This document shows positions 12,926-25,131 of a DNA stretch of 64,000 bases, piece by piece. This DNA comes from Cucumis sativus (taxonomy: Eukaryota; Streptophyta; Magnoliopsida; Cucurbitales; Cucurbitaceae). The translations under genes and the position numbers were made by a program. The DNA is taken from the NCBI RefSeq assembly GCF_000004075.3, contig NC_026659.2:31849683-31913682 (forward strand), in the 5' to 3' direction. Each line of letters begins with the position of its first letter. Position 1 is the stretch's first letter. The notes under the pieces are model-generated. The model did not search any database. It saw only the letters and a program-made list of their open reading frames with translations, and was not told where the DNA came from.

Positions 12926-14346
12926 TGGAGTTGCAAAAGCTTGATCAAATCATCTATTTCAATTTGATGATGAATACAAAACTGCAGACACAATAAGCAG
13001 GGTTCTCTATTTATGAATGATACAATGTTTTTTTTTTTTCTTTTCTTGTTCCATTTGTTGAAAAATTTAAATCTTATTTCTCCAATTTGGATAGTCTTAC
13101 AAACAGGATTGGTGGGTGGGAGTTGGATTTCTTTTGTATGCCTTCTTTCTTTCTATGTTTGCTTGGTTGTGATCATTTGAGGTCGCTGCCTGCTAAATTG
13201 GCAGGGAGAACTGTCTGAAATTGTCTGGACTCCCAGGAACAAGAGGAAGAGGAGAGGGCTTTGTGTTGGTTCTCTTGATAGTATTCTGTAAAATTTGTGT
13301 AAATTTGTTGTATTATTTATTTGTTACTCTATTTCCTTCAATTTGTGTATTGGTTTATTTTTCTATCTTAAATCAAAATATTTGTCGCCCTTAGTTTCTT
13401 TTTTCTTCTTTGATCATTCATGTTTGTTAATACAGTTGTATTTTCTTGGCATGATTAGCTTTTTGCCAATGACTTGACCGACAAGTTTCAAAGCCATCCA
13501 GCCTGTCTTTGTTCTCTCATCTGGCTTTTGATAATGGAGTTTTGAAATTGTGGAAAATGACTATTTTATTAAAGGATATTGACTCTGTTGGATGAACCAA
13601 AATAATTGTAGAGAGAGAGTTGGCCAAAGCACATATCAACAGAAGTTTCTCTTTTTCATGTTGATGGGTTTTGATAAGTCTTATCATAAATATAATTTCT
13701 TGAAGGTAAATACATAGATAGATGACCCTAAAACTCTATTGATTCGAGGGTTGAGAAGTTCTTTCTTTTGGCTAGTTGAAGTTGAACTAAACCAGATTTT
13801 TGGTTTGACTATTTATAAATATAAAACTTTGGGGTTTCTACTTCACGTTCCTCGCGCTTCTTTGCAATTTCTATCAGGTCTCAGTTTTCTCGATATCTGT
13901 CAAGCTTTTTCCGGTTGATCGTCCAAGATCTTTCCATCTCTTGTGCTTCCTCCATCATATTTGATCTCTCAAGCTCTCTCTGAATTCATTGTCAACTCTC
14001 ACTCTAAACTTTTCTAAGTGTGAATTTGAACTTTTTACTTTGAGTTTAAGGGTTCGTGAGATGGAGGGGATTTGCTTCTATTATGATACTTGAGTTAAAT
14101 GACCGATCTGCAGAAGATTGTCGAGAGATTCCACAAACAAATTAATTTGTAGGTGACTTTGAGGGGTTGTGGAAAGAGAAAATACTGGCAATGTCTAAAT
14201 TACAAAAAAGAAAAAACTCCACCACATATCGCGGTGATACAACTCTGAGCTCAACTGTACGTATTGGGTGACGTGTGATAGTTGTATCGTATAAAAATAA
14301 AGAGAGAAAGAAAAGAAATGGTAAATCTAGGATGAGGATAATGCTA
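12926..14346. other. Intergenic spacer between patellin and LON-domain genes
   Basis: It holds the patellin 3' untranslated region (T-rich tract near 13028-13040) and the promoter and leader of the LON-domain gene. A pyrimidine-rich stretch at about 13840-14010 may be a leader or promoter. No other gene is recognised. Confidence 0.5.
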
Positions 14347-17300
14347 ATGGGTCCCATAAGTTGCAGCGTTCAAACTGGGGTTTCTCTGAATCTTGCTGGT
14401 TCCTTCACTTTGGTTGGCATTCCCAATCCGGGGAGAGTTTCTTCATTCCTTCCCAGAAGTAGAAGTATAAGTAGGGTCCCCCTGATCATTACTGAACGCC
14501 ACTTCAGCAAGAACAGAATATTTCATTCTCAAGCACAACCTCCCCTACTTTCTGCCGAGAGAAGATGGAATTTATCCGTGTATGCCACCACCTCTCTAGA
14601 CCTTCCGCTGCTTCCCTTTGGTGTCAATGACGTAAATCACCAACCCCTTCTCTGCATTTACTTCAAGTTTTGTTAGTTCTGCACCAAATCCCCAACCATA
14701 TGTAATCTGAACAAAAGTCAATTACTTCTTTTACTTTCTATTTTGTGTCCATGGTGGATTTTGTTTCTCTTGTTCTTAGCTATCTCTTGAATGCTTTCTG
14801 TAGCTCTTCTTTAATATAACGTCTTTTCATCCCCACCAATCTTCCTTACCTTTCATCATCTGCTACAATACTCCACTCTTTCTAGTTCGTTAAAAATTGT
14901 ATTCCAGTTTCTTACCTGCTTTGCAGGTTCTTGTTCCGTCGGAGAGTAAAACACTGCATCTCTATGAAGCCAGGTATCTAGCTCTATTGGATGAGGTACA
15001 CACTTTTAGACACTTTTTATCTTATATAATGTCAAATTTGTGTATTAAGTCTGGTTGATGCTATGTACACATTGCGCATGTTTGTTCTGCATGGACGTGC
15101 TTTCAAATTTCTGTCTTTTATGGTGTACAAATCTTAACATCATTTAGCTGTTTCATTTTTAGATTGGCTAATCATATTGTTTTGTGTTCTGATCTGTGAG
15201 GCTGTCCATCAGCTGCGTCTTTAATCTTTTGTTATGCATTAACATCTTGGTGGGATCTATCTCCATTACAAGTTGGGACAATTTAAAACAGGAAGATACC
15301 AAGTTTTTGTTACTTATTATGATAATTGGGTTTGGTTTTGCAGTACGATTTTTTAAATTCCAATAAGCTTAATGTGCTAGTAAGTTCATAGTCTTCGAGC
15401 ATGTTTGGAATTATTTTTGAACTGTTTATAAAATATTTTTGTTTGCACTTAGAGTTAGTATTTTAGGCAATCTATAAAGTCATTCCAAATCGACCTTAAG
15501 TTCTATTTGAGTGAAGTGGGATGGAAACAAGGTAAGTCTTCTACTTATCTGTGGCTTAAGTTCTGTGTGTATACATATATGTATGTTTGCTTTCAAATTC
15601 CATGTAATCATGTATTCTTAACTCCTTGGTATGTTCTGCTGCTGGAATCAATTTGGCCCTTGTTCTATGATAAGATTTTGAGTCTGCATGCAGTTCCTCT
15701 ACCTGGAACATATTTCATATTCTTTTTGGTTTCTCTGCTGCAAACCAAAGGAATGAGGTTTGTGCAAATAGCCGATGAAGATGAGTGATTTCTCCTAGTT
15801 TGGAAGGGATGGAACTTATTCCCAGCCCGCAAACTGTTCGACTTGCTGATGATCTTTCTACTTCCTACTTTTCCTTTATTGATGTTATCATATTCTTCAG
15901 TTAATTTTGTTGGTGGTGATTGCTTCAGTCCCACTGTGGTTGATTGGTTGGTTAGCCTTTGTATTTAGGTTTTACTTTTTTGGCATTTTTGGTTCTTTTA
16001 TTCTTCTGTTTGGTTCCTCTACTCTTGGTTCTTTTTCTTTTTCTCCCTCTCTCTCTCTCGAGGCGAGTTTATCTTTGATTTTTTTCTTCCTTTCCATATA
16101 CCGATGAAATTTTTGCTTTTTGTAAAAAAAAAAAAAAACGAGATGTATGTAATGTCATCATTTTTTTTAGAAAAAGATTTTTACTTGCTTTATTTAATCA
16201 AAATCAGCCCTGACTTGAGCATACTAGTTGCAGTCTTTATTTAGGAAGAACAAAGTTTTCGTGCATTTTGTGTTGGATCCTGTCGCTGTCAGTGACTCAT
16301 CAAGGGAAATATCATTTGCAGCTAGACATGCTTGTTTAGTTTTCATTGAGAATGTAAGTTTCAAAACATTGAATATGTATATACACATATATATCTTTAA
16401 TGGGAACACATGAAAATATTTTGATCTACAATCAGTTTCAGCTAACTGCAGGTCGAGAGATTGCAGGTGGGGGCATTAGTTACCATCAGAGGAATTGGAC
16501 GTGTCAAAATCATTGAGCTTCTGCAAGCAAGTGACAAGTGAATTGATTCAAACCAGTTTTTTATTTACCAGTTATGAATTAAACTCGAATGCTGATTTGT
16601 GGTTATTTTAACCATCTTTTGGTATACTATTTTTCAGGTTGATCCTTATTTACGTGGCACAATTTTATCTGTGAGGGATAATATTGTTCAAGATGAATGT
16701 TTGTTAAGTTCAAAAGTGATGGACGTCAAAAACGTTCTTCATAATTTGAATAGTTTGGAGATCAAATTGAAGGTATGACTTTTTCCCTCTCTCAGCAGCA
16801 GTCATTTCTATTAAATTTCAATTTCATGATTTTTGGTTACATAATCTTGAACCGTAAAGAGGGAAAAGGGGTGGGGGGTAGGAGGATTAGATTCTTCTGT
16901 CCCCATCTCCGATTGGCTAATGGAAATTTTTTCCCCCATTCCCCATGCCATGTCCCATTTGCAGTGGGATCCTGGGGAAAAATGAACAACTTAACCTTCA
17001 AGTGAGACACCTTCAGGGAATCTGCCATGAAGGAGCTTTGTAGTTGCTTTGGTGGTATTCCCTTTTGTACATCATTTCATTTTCCTTCTAACTGAAGTAT
17101 TTTTACGTATGACTAGGCTCCCAAGGACGAATTGTTGCAGACTCAAATACTGAACTCACTTAATTGGGCTGAAAAGGGTATATATGTGGACATTGATCAA
17201 AATTTTGTACCATCGTTGGCTGAAAGAGTATCCTTCGCAGCCTTCCAACCAGTTTCAGGTAAGTTTTCTTTGAATCACACCACCCATTTACTTTCATTTT

Positions 17301-17560
17301 CTAGTTTAACTTGTATTTTGAGTTTCTAAAATAGATGGTCCAATTTCCTTTTCAGTAAAAAAACTAAGTTTTAAAGTTAATATGGTTTAATTAATTTTTC
17401 AGGATCAACTAAATCTGAGTTGCAGAGTTTGCAGCTAAAAAAACTCAAGGCAATGGATATGAAGAATACCCATGAAAGGCTAAATAAATCATTGAAATTA
17501 ACAAAAGAAAATATATCCATTGTGGCAGCCAAACTTGCTATACAATCAATTGAAATTTAG
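14347..17560 (+). CDS. LON substrate-binding-domain protein, probably plastid-targeted (7 exons, 327 aa)
   Basis: Exons are 14347-14631, 14927-14995, 16234-16353, 16452-16526, 16638-16772, 17117-17258 and 17403-17560. The Ser/Arg-rich N-terminus (about 70 residues) looks like a transit peptide. A single LON N-terminal domain follows: LPLLPFGVNDVLVPSESKTL, then LHLYEARYLALLDE, VGALVTIRGIGRVKIIELLQ and VDPYLRGTILSVRDN. A basic coiled C-terminal tail ends the protein. There is no AAA ATPase or protease domain, so it is a stand-alone LON-domain protein, known in plants as 'ATP-dependent protease La domain protein', with poorly known function. The exon 4 to 5 junction requires a GC donor (16527-16528). 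An alternative start lies two codons upstream at 14341. Intron 2 is 1.24 kb with no recognised insert. Confidence 0.85.
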
Positions 17561-19234
17561 TAGCCTGTGAAAACTATGGATTGGGCATTCTGTGGTGTCG
17601 TGATAAGGGATAACCAACCCCAATCATGAAAGGTTGTGAAGTTGTTAACGTGGGAGTTCATATTATTTTGTTGGCCATACATGCAATCCTAAAATGTATT
17701 TATGCTGTTTTAAATATTTTGTTCTTTTTAAAACTGATCTAGTAAACTATGGGTTACAATCGCTAATCGTGGTAACCAACCTCAATCATGAATGTGACTC
17801 CATTTTCGAGGTAATATTGATTGTTTCAGGCTCCAAATGCACTTGAAAATAGCTCTACTTTCTCTCTCGGCCTCCAAATCACCAAGTCTTCATCATGTCC
17901 TAACTTGAAGAAACTAAGAAATTGTATAGAGCTGAAATAACAATGGTGATGGGATACTGGCCCAAAATTAAGATAACGTGTTTCTATTATTGCGGCATTG
18001 TGTGTGCTTGATGGTGCTAGGTTATAGAGACGAGGCACTGTTTGTGTTGCCGCATCGACTTTCAGCATTAAGGTTAGCATTGTAGGGTTTCTTATACACT
18101 TTTTTTAGCTCCTTTTTGCTTGTTTCATCAGGCCTTGATATCATTTTACCCTTCCTAATGTTATTTTCTTCGATTCATGTTTAAATTTCTTAAACATTCG
18201 TCCAAATATAAGGTTCCAACAAGATCAATATAGGAAAGTAAATAAATAAAGAAACTAATTCTTTTTTGGTGTTACGAGTTTTTTATTAAGGAATAATGGG
18301 TTTTGAACATGTGGAGTCTTATCCATGGAAATATCTTAGACCCATCTGCACTCTACAAAAGAGAAAAATGAAAGGACCTCATTGGGGAGGCCAATTGTAG
18401 CCCTTCAAAATAGATAAAATAGAATGACTAGTTTCTGTGCAAAAATAAAATTTGTGCAAGGGGCATCACTGATCATTTTATTTTGGTAAAAACGTCCAGC
18501 AATTCTTCAAAATTAAATCACTTCCTAGTTAGATGTAAATTAAACTATCACTAGGCTATAGCATTAATCACTTGTGATGACGATTACTTGTGATGACAAC
18601 ACATAACCAGCATAAAATCTTGTGACTTCATACTTGTGTGACGAAGGTTAGCTATGATTTTAGTTCAGAATCATCATCACCATCACATCTCATGCCATTA
18701 TGTTTACAATAAAAGAAAAGTGTCGTCCCATTAAACAATTAGTTATTATGGCAATTTGTAAATAACATTGTATACCTAATAAATAACGGCGGTAAATTGA
18801 CCTCGTGTCTAATTCATCCTATTCTGTTTTGATGACATTTAATACCTACCATTGTTGTTATGGAAAGAGACTTACAATCATTCCTACTGTTTAAACTTAT
18901 ACGAACTTAATACTAGCAAGTTGGGGTGTGCAGAGCTAGACACCGCACAATTATTTTTGTCACACGCGGGTTGAGTTGTTTTCCCCTCAAATTGATTGTT
19001 GATCCATTTGTCTAGTGTCAATGGAGTCCATCTAGATATTTTAGGAAGGACAAAAGAAGAAGAAGAAGATAAGTTTAAAAGAAAATGAAGATAAGAAATT
19101 GGTGATTTACATGGAAGCTTATAGGTTGTGTTTGTGGGTTTTATCCCCCCAACTCCCAACAGGATATTTTTAGGATATTTGTTTTGGATGTCATCCATTG
19201 GCTGCACTGCAAATCTTCTGTTGGCTAAGAGAGA
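17561..19234. other. Intergenic spacer between LON-domain and hydrolase genes
   Basis: No gene recognised. A short motif 'GGTAACCAACC..CAATCATGAA' near 17770 partly repeats one near 17608, in the 3' flank of the LON gene. The rest is AT-rich spacer and the hydrolase promoter. Confidence 0.45.
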
Positions 19235-20603
19235 ATGGGATTTGCCTCTGCTGGAGCGCAGTTGATTTCCCTTCCACCAACTGGGAGCAGTAGCCGCCGT
19301 GTCGGGAAGCCATTTCAACCACCTTACTTCAAATTTGCTTATCCTCTCCCTTCTGTATGTTTATTTCTCCTTTTCTTCTCTACCTTAAATCTATTCTCCA
19401 ACATGTTTGCTACAATGATGGAATCCTGATTTTCTTAAGGTTAAAGGATTGAGCCTTTTTTTTTTTTTTTAATAGAGGAAATACAGTAATATGGGTGTTT
19501 GGAGATGGAAGGGTAAACTGCGTTATAGCGTAGAGGGCCGAATGAAGGATGATGATGATGATGATGCTTGTGAACTAGTGAATGGAATGGAGCTTTCAAT
19601 TGGGGAACAACCTCATCATTCAATCCCTGCATATCTCTTTAAGGCAGTCAAGAACAATAATGGAACTGCTATTCTTCTCTTGTCCGATCTCTTTGCCTTT
19701 CAACATTCTTCCATTAGAGACTTTGCTTATCGTCTTGCTTGCATTGGCTTCAAGTATGCTGCCCAAACATTCACATTCAATTTCACTCTCAATACCAATT
19801 TTGTATCAAATAATATGAAAATGTTAAAATAATACATCAAAGTTAACGAAATTTATGTTATAATGAAGAAATGTTCATCGCACTTTTATTTCGAATTTAA
19901 GAAATTTCGAATCTATCTGATGGATAAGTATAATTTTTTTTTTTTTATATTTGAAAATGTCCACTTTGAAACAGGGTTTAAAAATTATGTATCACGTAAC
20001 ATTTTGCTGCAGAATGCATCTTTTTCCTCTTAACCACGCCACAATAGTTTGCTGAAGTTGAACTGCAGTGTCTTACTTCCAGATTTAGTTCACGAAGATG
20101 TATGGGAGAAACCGCCAGCTGAACACTGTGCAAAACAAGAGATGCAGAGGATTGCAGAAGATATAGGAACAGTAACAAAATGGTTGACCGAAGAGTTTTC
20201 AGCAGCAGGCCTCTCAATGAAGCTTGGGATCATTGGATTTGGGTACGGGGGAGGCCGAGTAATAGATGTTCTAGCTCGAGACGAGGGTACCTGTTTCTTG
20301 ATTGGAGCCTCCATCTATGGCACTCAGGTAGATCCATCACTTGCTACCAAAGTCAAGGTTCCTGTGTTGCTCATCTCAGGGGACAATGATCCACTTTGTC
20401 CAGTGAGTGTCATGAAGGATTTGGAGAAAGGGATTGGAGAAGGCTCCAAATTAGTGATATTTGGGGGAAGAGGCCATGGCTTTGTTCACAATCCTGGATC
20501 TCCAGAAGAAGATGATGATGCTGAAAAGGCTTTTCTAATGCTTAGAAATTGGCTACATCACGGCTTGGTTGCAATTAATAATTTAGCTAACTGCCATGGG
20601 TAA
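19235..20603 (+). CDS. Dienelactone-hydrolase-family protein lacking the nucleophilic Cys (3 exons, 310 aa)
   Basis: Exons are 19235-19354, 19476-19753 and 20069-20603. The N-terminus (MGFASAGAQLISLPP, about 60 residues) resembles a plastid transit peptide. An acidic run of six Asp, encoded by a GAT repeat, precedes the start of the alpha/beta-hydrolase fold (ACELVNGMELSIG). The fold continues through GTAILLLSDLFAF, MKLGIIGFGYGGGRV, VPVLLISGDNDPLCP and GRGHGFVHNPGSPEED. In the family the catalytic triad is Cys-Asp-His. Asp240 and His269 are present, but the nucleophile elbow GFCFGG reads GFGYGG, with Gly191 in place of Cys. The loop normally like PDLFRGDPW is also altered (PDLVHEDVW). The frame is intact, so this looks like a pseudoenzyme or a protein with changed chemistry rather than a broken gene. 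Exon 2 uses a TAG acceptor at 19473-19475 because the next AG gives a stop. Confidence 0.88.
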
Positions 20604-21630
20604 TATAGTAATAAATGAAATCAATGATTCTGGTCCCCTTTACTTTGATACCAAAATGCCCAAGGCCAGGGCGATGCCACACTTTTACGCAATTCAGCAA
20701 TGCGATGCCGTCATTAATAAACACATACTTTCAATTGGTGAGATCAATATGTGTACGTAATTTTAGGGTAGAATTGATTTTGCTAAAATTTCAATGATCC
20801 ATATCGAGTAATAATTTTAACGACAAAAACAAAAACAAAACCTAAGTCTCATTAACCAGAGTCCAAAATATTTTATCACGTTTCCCTACTACTTCAAGCC
20901 ATCAAACTGCAAAGAGTACAATACAAAAGATGGTTGTCAAAGCATGAATTAGATAACCAAAGTGAGGGTGGCGAGAAGAGTACTTATTGATTTCTTTTTT
21001 CCTCTCCAGCTCACGAAACTCTATAAGCAACAGGGGAAAGTTGCAGATGCTTACAAAAATCTGTAGCGTGCATGGAGGTGAAATATAATGTCAACAAGCA
21101 AAAAAGTTTGCATTACACAATTGAAACCAAACATGGGAAAAGTAAGCTTAAACAATCTCAAGTAAAATTACGGTTTCACATCCATTCAATCTCAAGACAG
21201 CTTGCTTCGCACAGTATTTGTCCTTAATCTTGCCCCTCCTGGACAAAACCAAATGCCAACCAGATATTAAAAAATAAAAGTGCAGACAAATCATATCTGC
21301 TTTAGAAACTTCAGGAAACGGCATTTGGATTCTCCTTCAATTACAAACATATGAACAAAAAAATGTGAACGGAAAGAATAATGGCTAGAAACCCAAGTAT
21401 GTGTTAAAATAAATAACAACAACAACAACAACAAGGTAGCAGCTAAAAGACTAGCTATTCCTGTGAAGCAAATTTAGAAAATGTGCTTGCACAACGAGGA
21501 CAAACAATTCCATAGTTGGGTTTATTTATTTATTTAATTTTAATTTTAATCACTACGGCCATAATTAAGTGGGCTGGGTTTGGTTCTTTTCCTTACTTCA
21601 ACATGTTTCTCCGTGTCTAGAAACCACCCC
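20604..21630. other. Intergenic region after the hydrolase gene
   Basis: Contains the hydrolase 3' flank, a short AAC microsatellite near 21412-21434 and T/A-rich tracts. No exon or transposon was recognised. Confidence 0.45.
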
Positions 21631-21794
21631 AAGCTAAGAAAAATACAGATACATAAAAAATGACCACTCAATTTAAGGTGCCTATATTTTGCTTAATAGG
21701 TACCAAATTTCCACCCCATTTATTTCCTCTTGTCAAAGTATAGGCACCTTAAATTGAGTGGTCATTTTTTATGTATCTGTATTTTTCTTAGCTT
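21631..21794. repeat. Perfect inverted repeat: 56-bp arms, 52-bp loop (foldback/MITE-like)
   Basis: The left arm 21631-21686 begins AAGCTAAGAAAAATACAG and is an exact reverse complement of the right arm 21739-21794, which ends CTGTATTTTTCTTAGCTT. The arms match at all 56 positions and the spacer is 52 bp. There is no coding content and no clear target-site duplication. Read as RNA it would form a very stable hairpin. It could be a foldback MITE, a recent inverted duplication or a small-RNA precursor. Confidence 0.9.
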
Positions 21795-22408
21795 TTGAGA
21801 GAGGCTATCTCACTCACACAACAGCATTCCCAGAACTCCAGTTCCCTCCCAAAGCCTGAACTCCTATTTATAATCCTGAACTCGAACATAACCCCAAATA
21901 ATATTCTCAATATTTCCCTACCAACACACCTTAACAAGGACCATCAGAACACCTATCATCATATTGTCATTATTCTGTGACTATTCTGTTATTCTATTAC
22001 CCTAAGAAGATGCCAACGCACCAAGAAAGATCAAATCCACTGAATAAATGGTACAAGAAACTTCTGGATAAAGAACAAATAGAAGCTAAGAAGCATAGAC
22101 CATTTAGTTTGGTTAGCGTGCCCATGAACCTGTGCAACACATGGACACTTCGATGCTGGATGGGACATCTATCGAACACTTGTTAGTGCAACAAATGCAT
22201 TAGATATGCATAGAACACTTGTTGAGTAGACTAAAGACTCATATGACAATAATAATAACTTTGGGTGTGGAATACATCGAGATAAGTCTTTTAAGCATAT
22301 AAATGCATCTTTTACTAAGAAATGATATATATTTTTAGAAAATGAATATTTTAATAAACATTTCCTTATCGTGTTGTATAATAAAATTTTAAAATATGGC
22401 ATGTCATA

Positions 22409-22528
22409 GTGTCTGTGTCGTATTTGTGTCTCGTATCCGTGTCTGTGTCGTATTTGTGTCTCGTATCCGTGTCTGTGTCGTATTTGTGTCTCGTATCCGT
22501 GTCTGTGTCGTATTTGTGTCTCGTATCC
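22409..22528. repeat. 30-bp minisatellite, 4 perfect units plus a partial unit
   Basis: The unit begins GTGTCTGTGTCGTATTTGTG and is 30 bp long; four identical copies are followed by a degenerate fifth. Because 30 is divisible by three, it creates an open frame with a 10-residue repeat that I do not consider a gene. The preceding sequence (22110-22210) with 'GGACAC', 'GGGACA' and 'AACACTTG' looks like part of the same dispersed plant repeat. Confidence 0.95.
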
Positions 22529-22774
22529 GTGTATGTGCTTCTTAGAATAAAAGAGCTGCTATCAGTTTTACTTACTCACAAAGGCTACATAAACAAGGAT
22601 AGAAATAAACATGGGATTTTAATTTTTGGACAACTTCACAATATAATACCCACCAAGGGACCTAAGACCAAAGAAGCACAAACATCAAACATGACAGACA
22701 CAAACATGGCAACAAGTCAATTTCTTGGGAAATGTTGGGCAGACACGTTGGAGATACTTTATTTCTCAAAAGTT

Positions 22775-23480
22775 TGTTGATTACTTTTTTTATGAAATAA
22801 CTTTCATTGATAACAAAGGAAAGAAAACGAGGGGGCAAAACAGACAATCCCTCAAAAGGAAACACACAATTCAAGAAAAGGGCTCCAATTGTGCAGAATA
22901 GAACCCATAGAATAATTTAAAAAGCTCTTTGAAATCAAAACTCAAAGGGAAACATGAAATATAACGAGGAACCAAACATCCAAAGGGTTCTCCCAACTTT
23001 TAGGAATTCTACCATTCCTCACACGCCAAAGATCCAACAAAGTCCCTCAATATCCCCCTCTAGACAATCTCCAGGACCATAGTGAACCCACATGGATCTC
23101 GGGATTTGCCACACCCATATATTTTTCTTTTCCTACCACTGGGCACCCTATGACCAAAAGATGTTAGTCTCCTTTAGTCCAAATGACCATATTTTGCCTC
23201 CAACTAACATTTTGTTTAACCACTAACTAGATCAACAAACTCCACCTTTATCGATTCTTGCTTTTGTTTCAAATAATCATCCAACAGACCCTTCGTCTCT
23301 GCCAGATTAATCAACTTAATCTCTGCAAAGATTTCTTGTTTCTTAATCCTACTGTTCCAGAAGACCTTTGCATTCCAAGAAGTAAGCAAAATTTTAAGGT
23401 ATCTTAACTTTCCAATAAATCAAAATGCTTCCACTTCCCAGCTACTGATTCATTCCATCTTAATGATTAAGAGGACTTAG
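22775..23480 (-). mobile_element. Probable LINE 3'-end fragment
   Basis: The plus strand starts with a T-rich tract followed by 'ATGAAATAACTTTCATTGATAA', and then AG-rich sequence. The same layout ('CTTTCATTGAC..AAATG') marks the 3' end of the better-preserved minus-strand LINE near 50.15 kb. No intact domain remains, so the call rests on this layout and on degenerate C-terminal-like translation. Confidence 0.4.
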
Positions 23481-23942
23481 AGGAAAGATGTTTAATCACA
23501 TATGCGAACCTGAAGGGTCAGGTGCACATTTCTGAATACTCGAGCTGAGAATGATTGGCCAATGATCTAATGTCACTCTCAGCCCCACCACCTATCTAAA
23601 CTTACCAAAATGAAGGTGCAACCACATGGACAATTTATTAAATGTTAGTATGATCATGATGTGTCAACCATATGAGCAATTTATTACAAAAAAAAAAGGT
23701 GACGTATCCAACATAGACACTTCGTCAAAAACAAATTGTATGTACTTCTAGGACGTGTTTTTCACATTATCAAATAAAAAAGGTTGATCAAATAATATCA
23801 CATTAAACAGATTAAGGGCCCGTGTTTTTCAAACACCTAAATTTTTTCCAAAATAACTTATTTTTTAAATTAAACATTTGAGAATGTATTCAAAACACAC
23901 TCTAATTCAAGGAGATGGTTTTACTGTACATCTGAATTTCAC

Positions 23943-24783
23943 CTGTGAAGGCTGAGCCTCTGTGATTTTTGGAGATGTGAATTTGGCGGTGGAACCTTCA
24001 AATAAAGAATTACAATCTGTGTATGCTGATCCAATGCCCAATCCAGCGCCAAAAGCTATAGAAGCCCAACGAGTCACCGGACTCCCTAGTCGTAAATCAC
24101 GATACAGTGCTCATTAGTGAGTTTATTAGAATCAAACAACTGAAGTTTCAGAAACATGATAAAACATTGATTAACGAGTTCGGTACTTCAACATAAACAA
24201 CAAAAGAGGCCGTTTATTTTGCAAAAATCCTGCATGTCCGAAATTGGCTGACTGGGTTCAAATTCACAAGTTTGCTTAACAAAAACGTAGAAAATCCTGA
24301 TATTTGTAAATGGATACACGAGTAGTACAGAAAAAAATGCTCACCAAATATGTGAAGAGCCAAGTTAAGCGAACCTAAATTTCTTAAGTTTACAGTCTCG
24401 TCGCAGAATAAATCTGTACATCTCTTTCATTTGTTGATAAACATACATTCCAAATCGACAGACGAAAAAAAATCATAATATACGATTGATCCAATGTAAT
24501 AACATGCAATTCCAATTTATAGGAAATAATAGCGAGAGAAAGAAATGCTTGGGTTAAAACTGTAACATCCGCCATGTGAAGATTAGGAAAGTATAAAAAG
24601 GTGAAAATAAAAAAAGAGAAAGGGTGAGAAGGAATTATGATTATCATTACTGAAGAAAAGGAGGCCACCAAATGCACCAGCGAAGGAAGAGTAAACGAAT
24701 CGACGCAGCGTCAAATCAAGACAAGCATCCCACTTGGCACTCAAATCGTGGGGTGGAGGAACAACCCCTTTGTTCTCAGCCAT
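23943..24783 (-). CDS. MIC10: MICOS complex subunit MIC10
   Basis: Exon 1 is 24651-24783 and exon 2 is 23943-24085 (GT-AG, frame kept). The product begins MAENKGVVPPPHDL. The conserved SAKWDACLDL precedes a first membrane hairpin segment (RRFVYSSFAGAFGGLLFF), and the second carries the glycine motif FGAGLGIGSAYTDC (G57, G59, G61, G63). Known function: MIC10 oligomerises in the mitochondrial inner membrane and bends it at crista junctions. The C-terminus is uncertain. A good donor (CAG|GTGAAA) follows codon 92, and plant homologues usually have a few more residues in a last small exon that I could not locate. If that intron is not used, translation continues to a TGA at 23907-23909 (103 aa). 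A longer upstream in-frame ATG at 24843 is probably leader. Confidence 0.88.
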
Positions 24784-25094
24784 ATCCAGGAAGGAAATGT
24801 CAGACGCTATCAAGGGATAAAGTTGTATGATATCCTCTCCCACTTCTTTTCTTCAACCTTCTTCTTCTTCTGAATTTCCTGCAATTCTTTCGGCTTTGTG
24901 AGAAGGGGGAAAAAGGTAATAGCCGTATTACGAGGGTTTCCGTCGGACCCCTGTATTGCATTGTTTGCTAAGCAGGTTCAGCCCGGCCTCTTTCGTATTT
25001 GGGCCCATTGATATTTAAAGGATTGAAGGCTGCAATATCAAAATGGACATCCAACTCTTTTTAGGAAATTGACTCTTATCCCATTCTGGAAAAT

Positions 25095-25097
<3 letters not shown>

Positions 25098-25129
<32 letters not shown>
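25098..25129. repeat. Poly-A tract of 32 bases
   Basis: An uninterrupted run of A on the plus strand. It could be the tail of a plus-strand retroposon inserted upstream of MIC10, but no retroposon body was recognised to its left. Confidence 0.95.

Positions 25130-25131
<2 letters not shown>

Noticed and set aside
22409..22780. 123-residue frame with a 10-residue repeat
   Set aside because: It is the translation of the 30-bp minisatellite, with no start context or homologue-like content.
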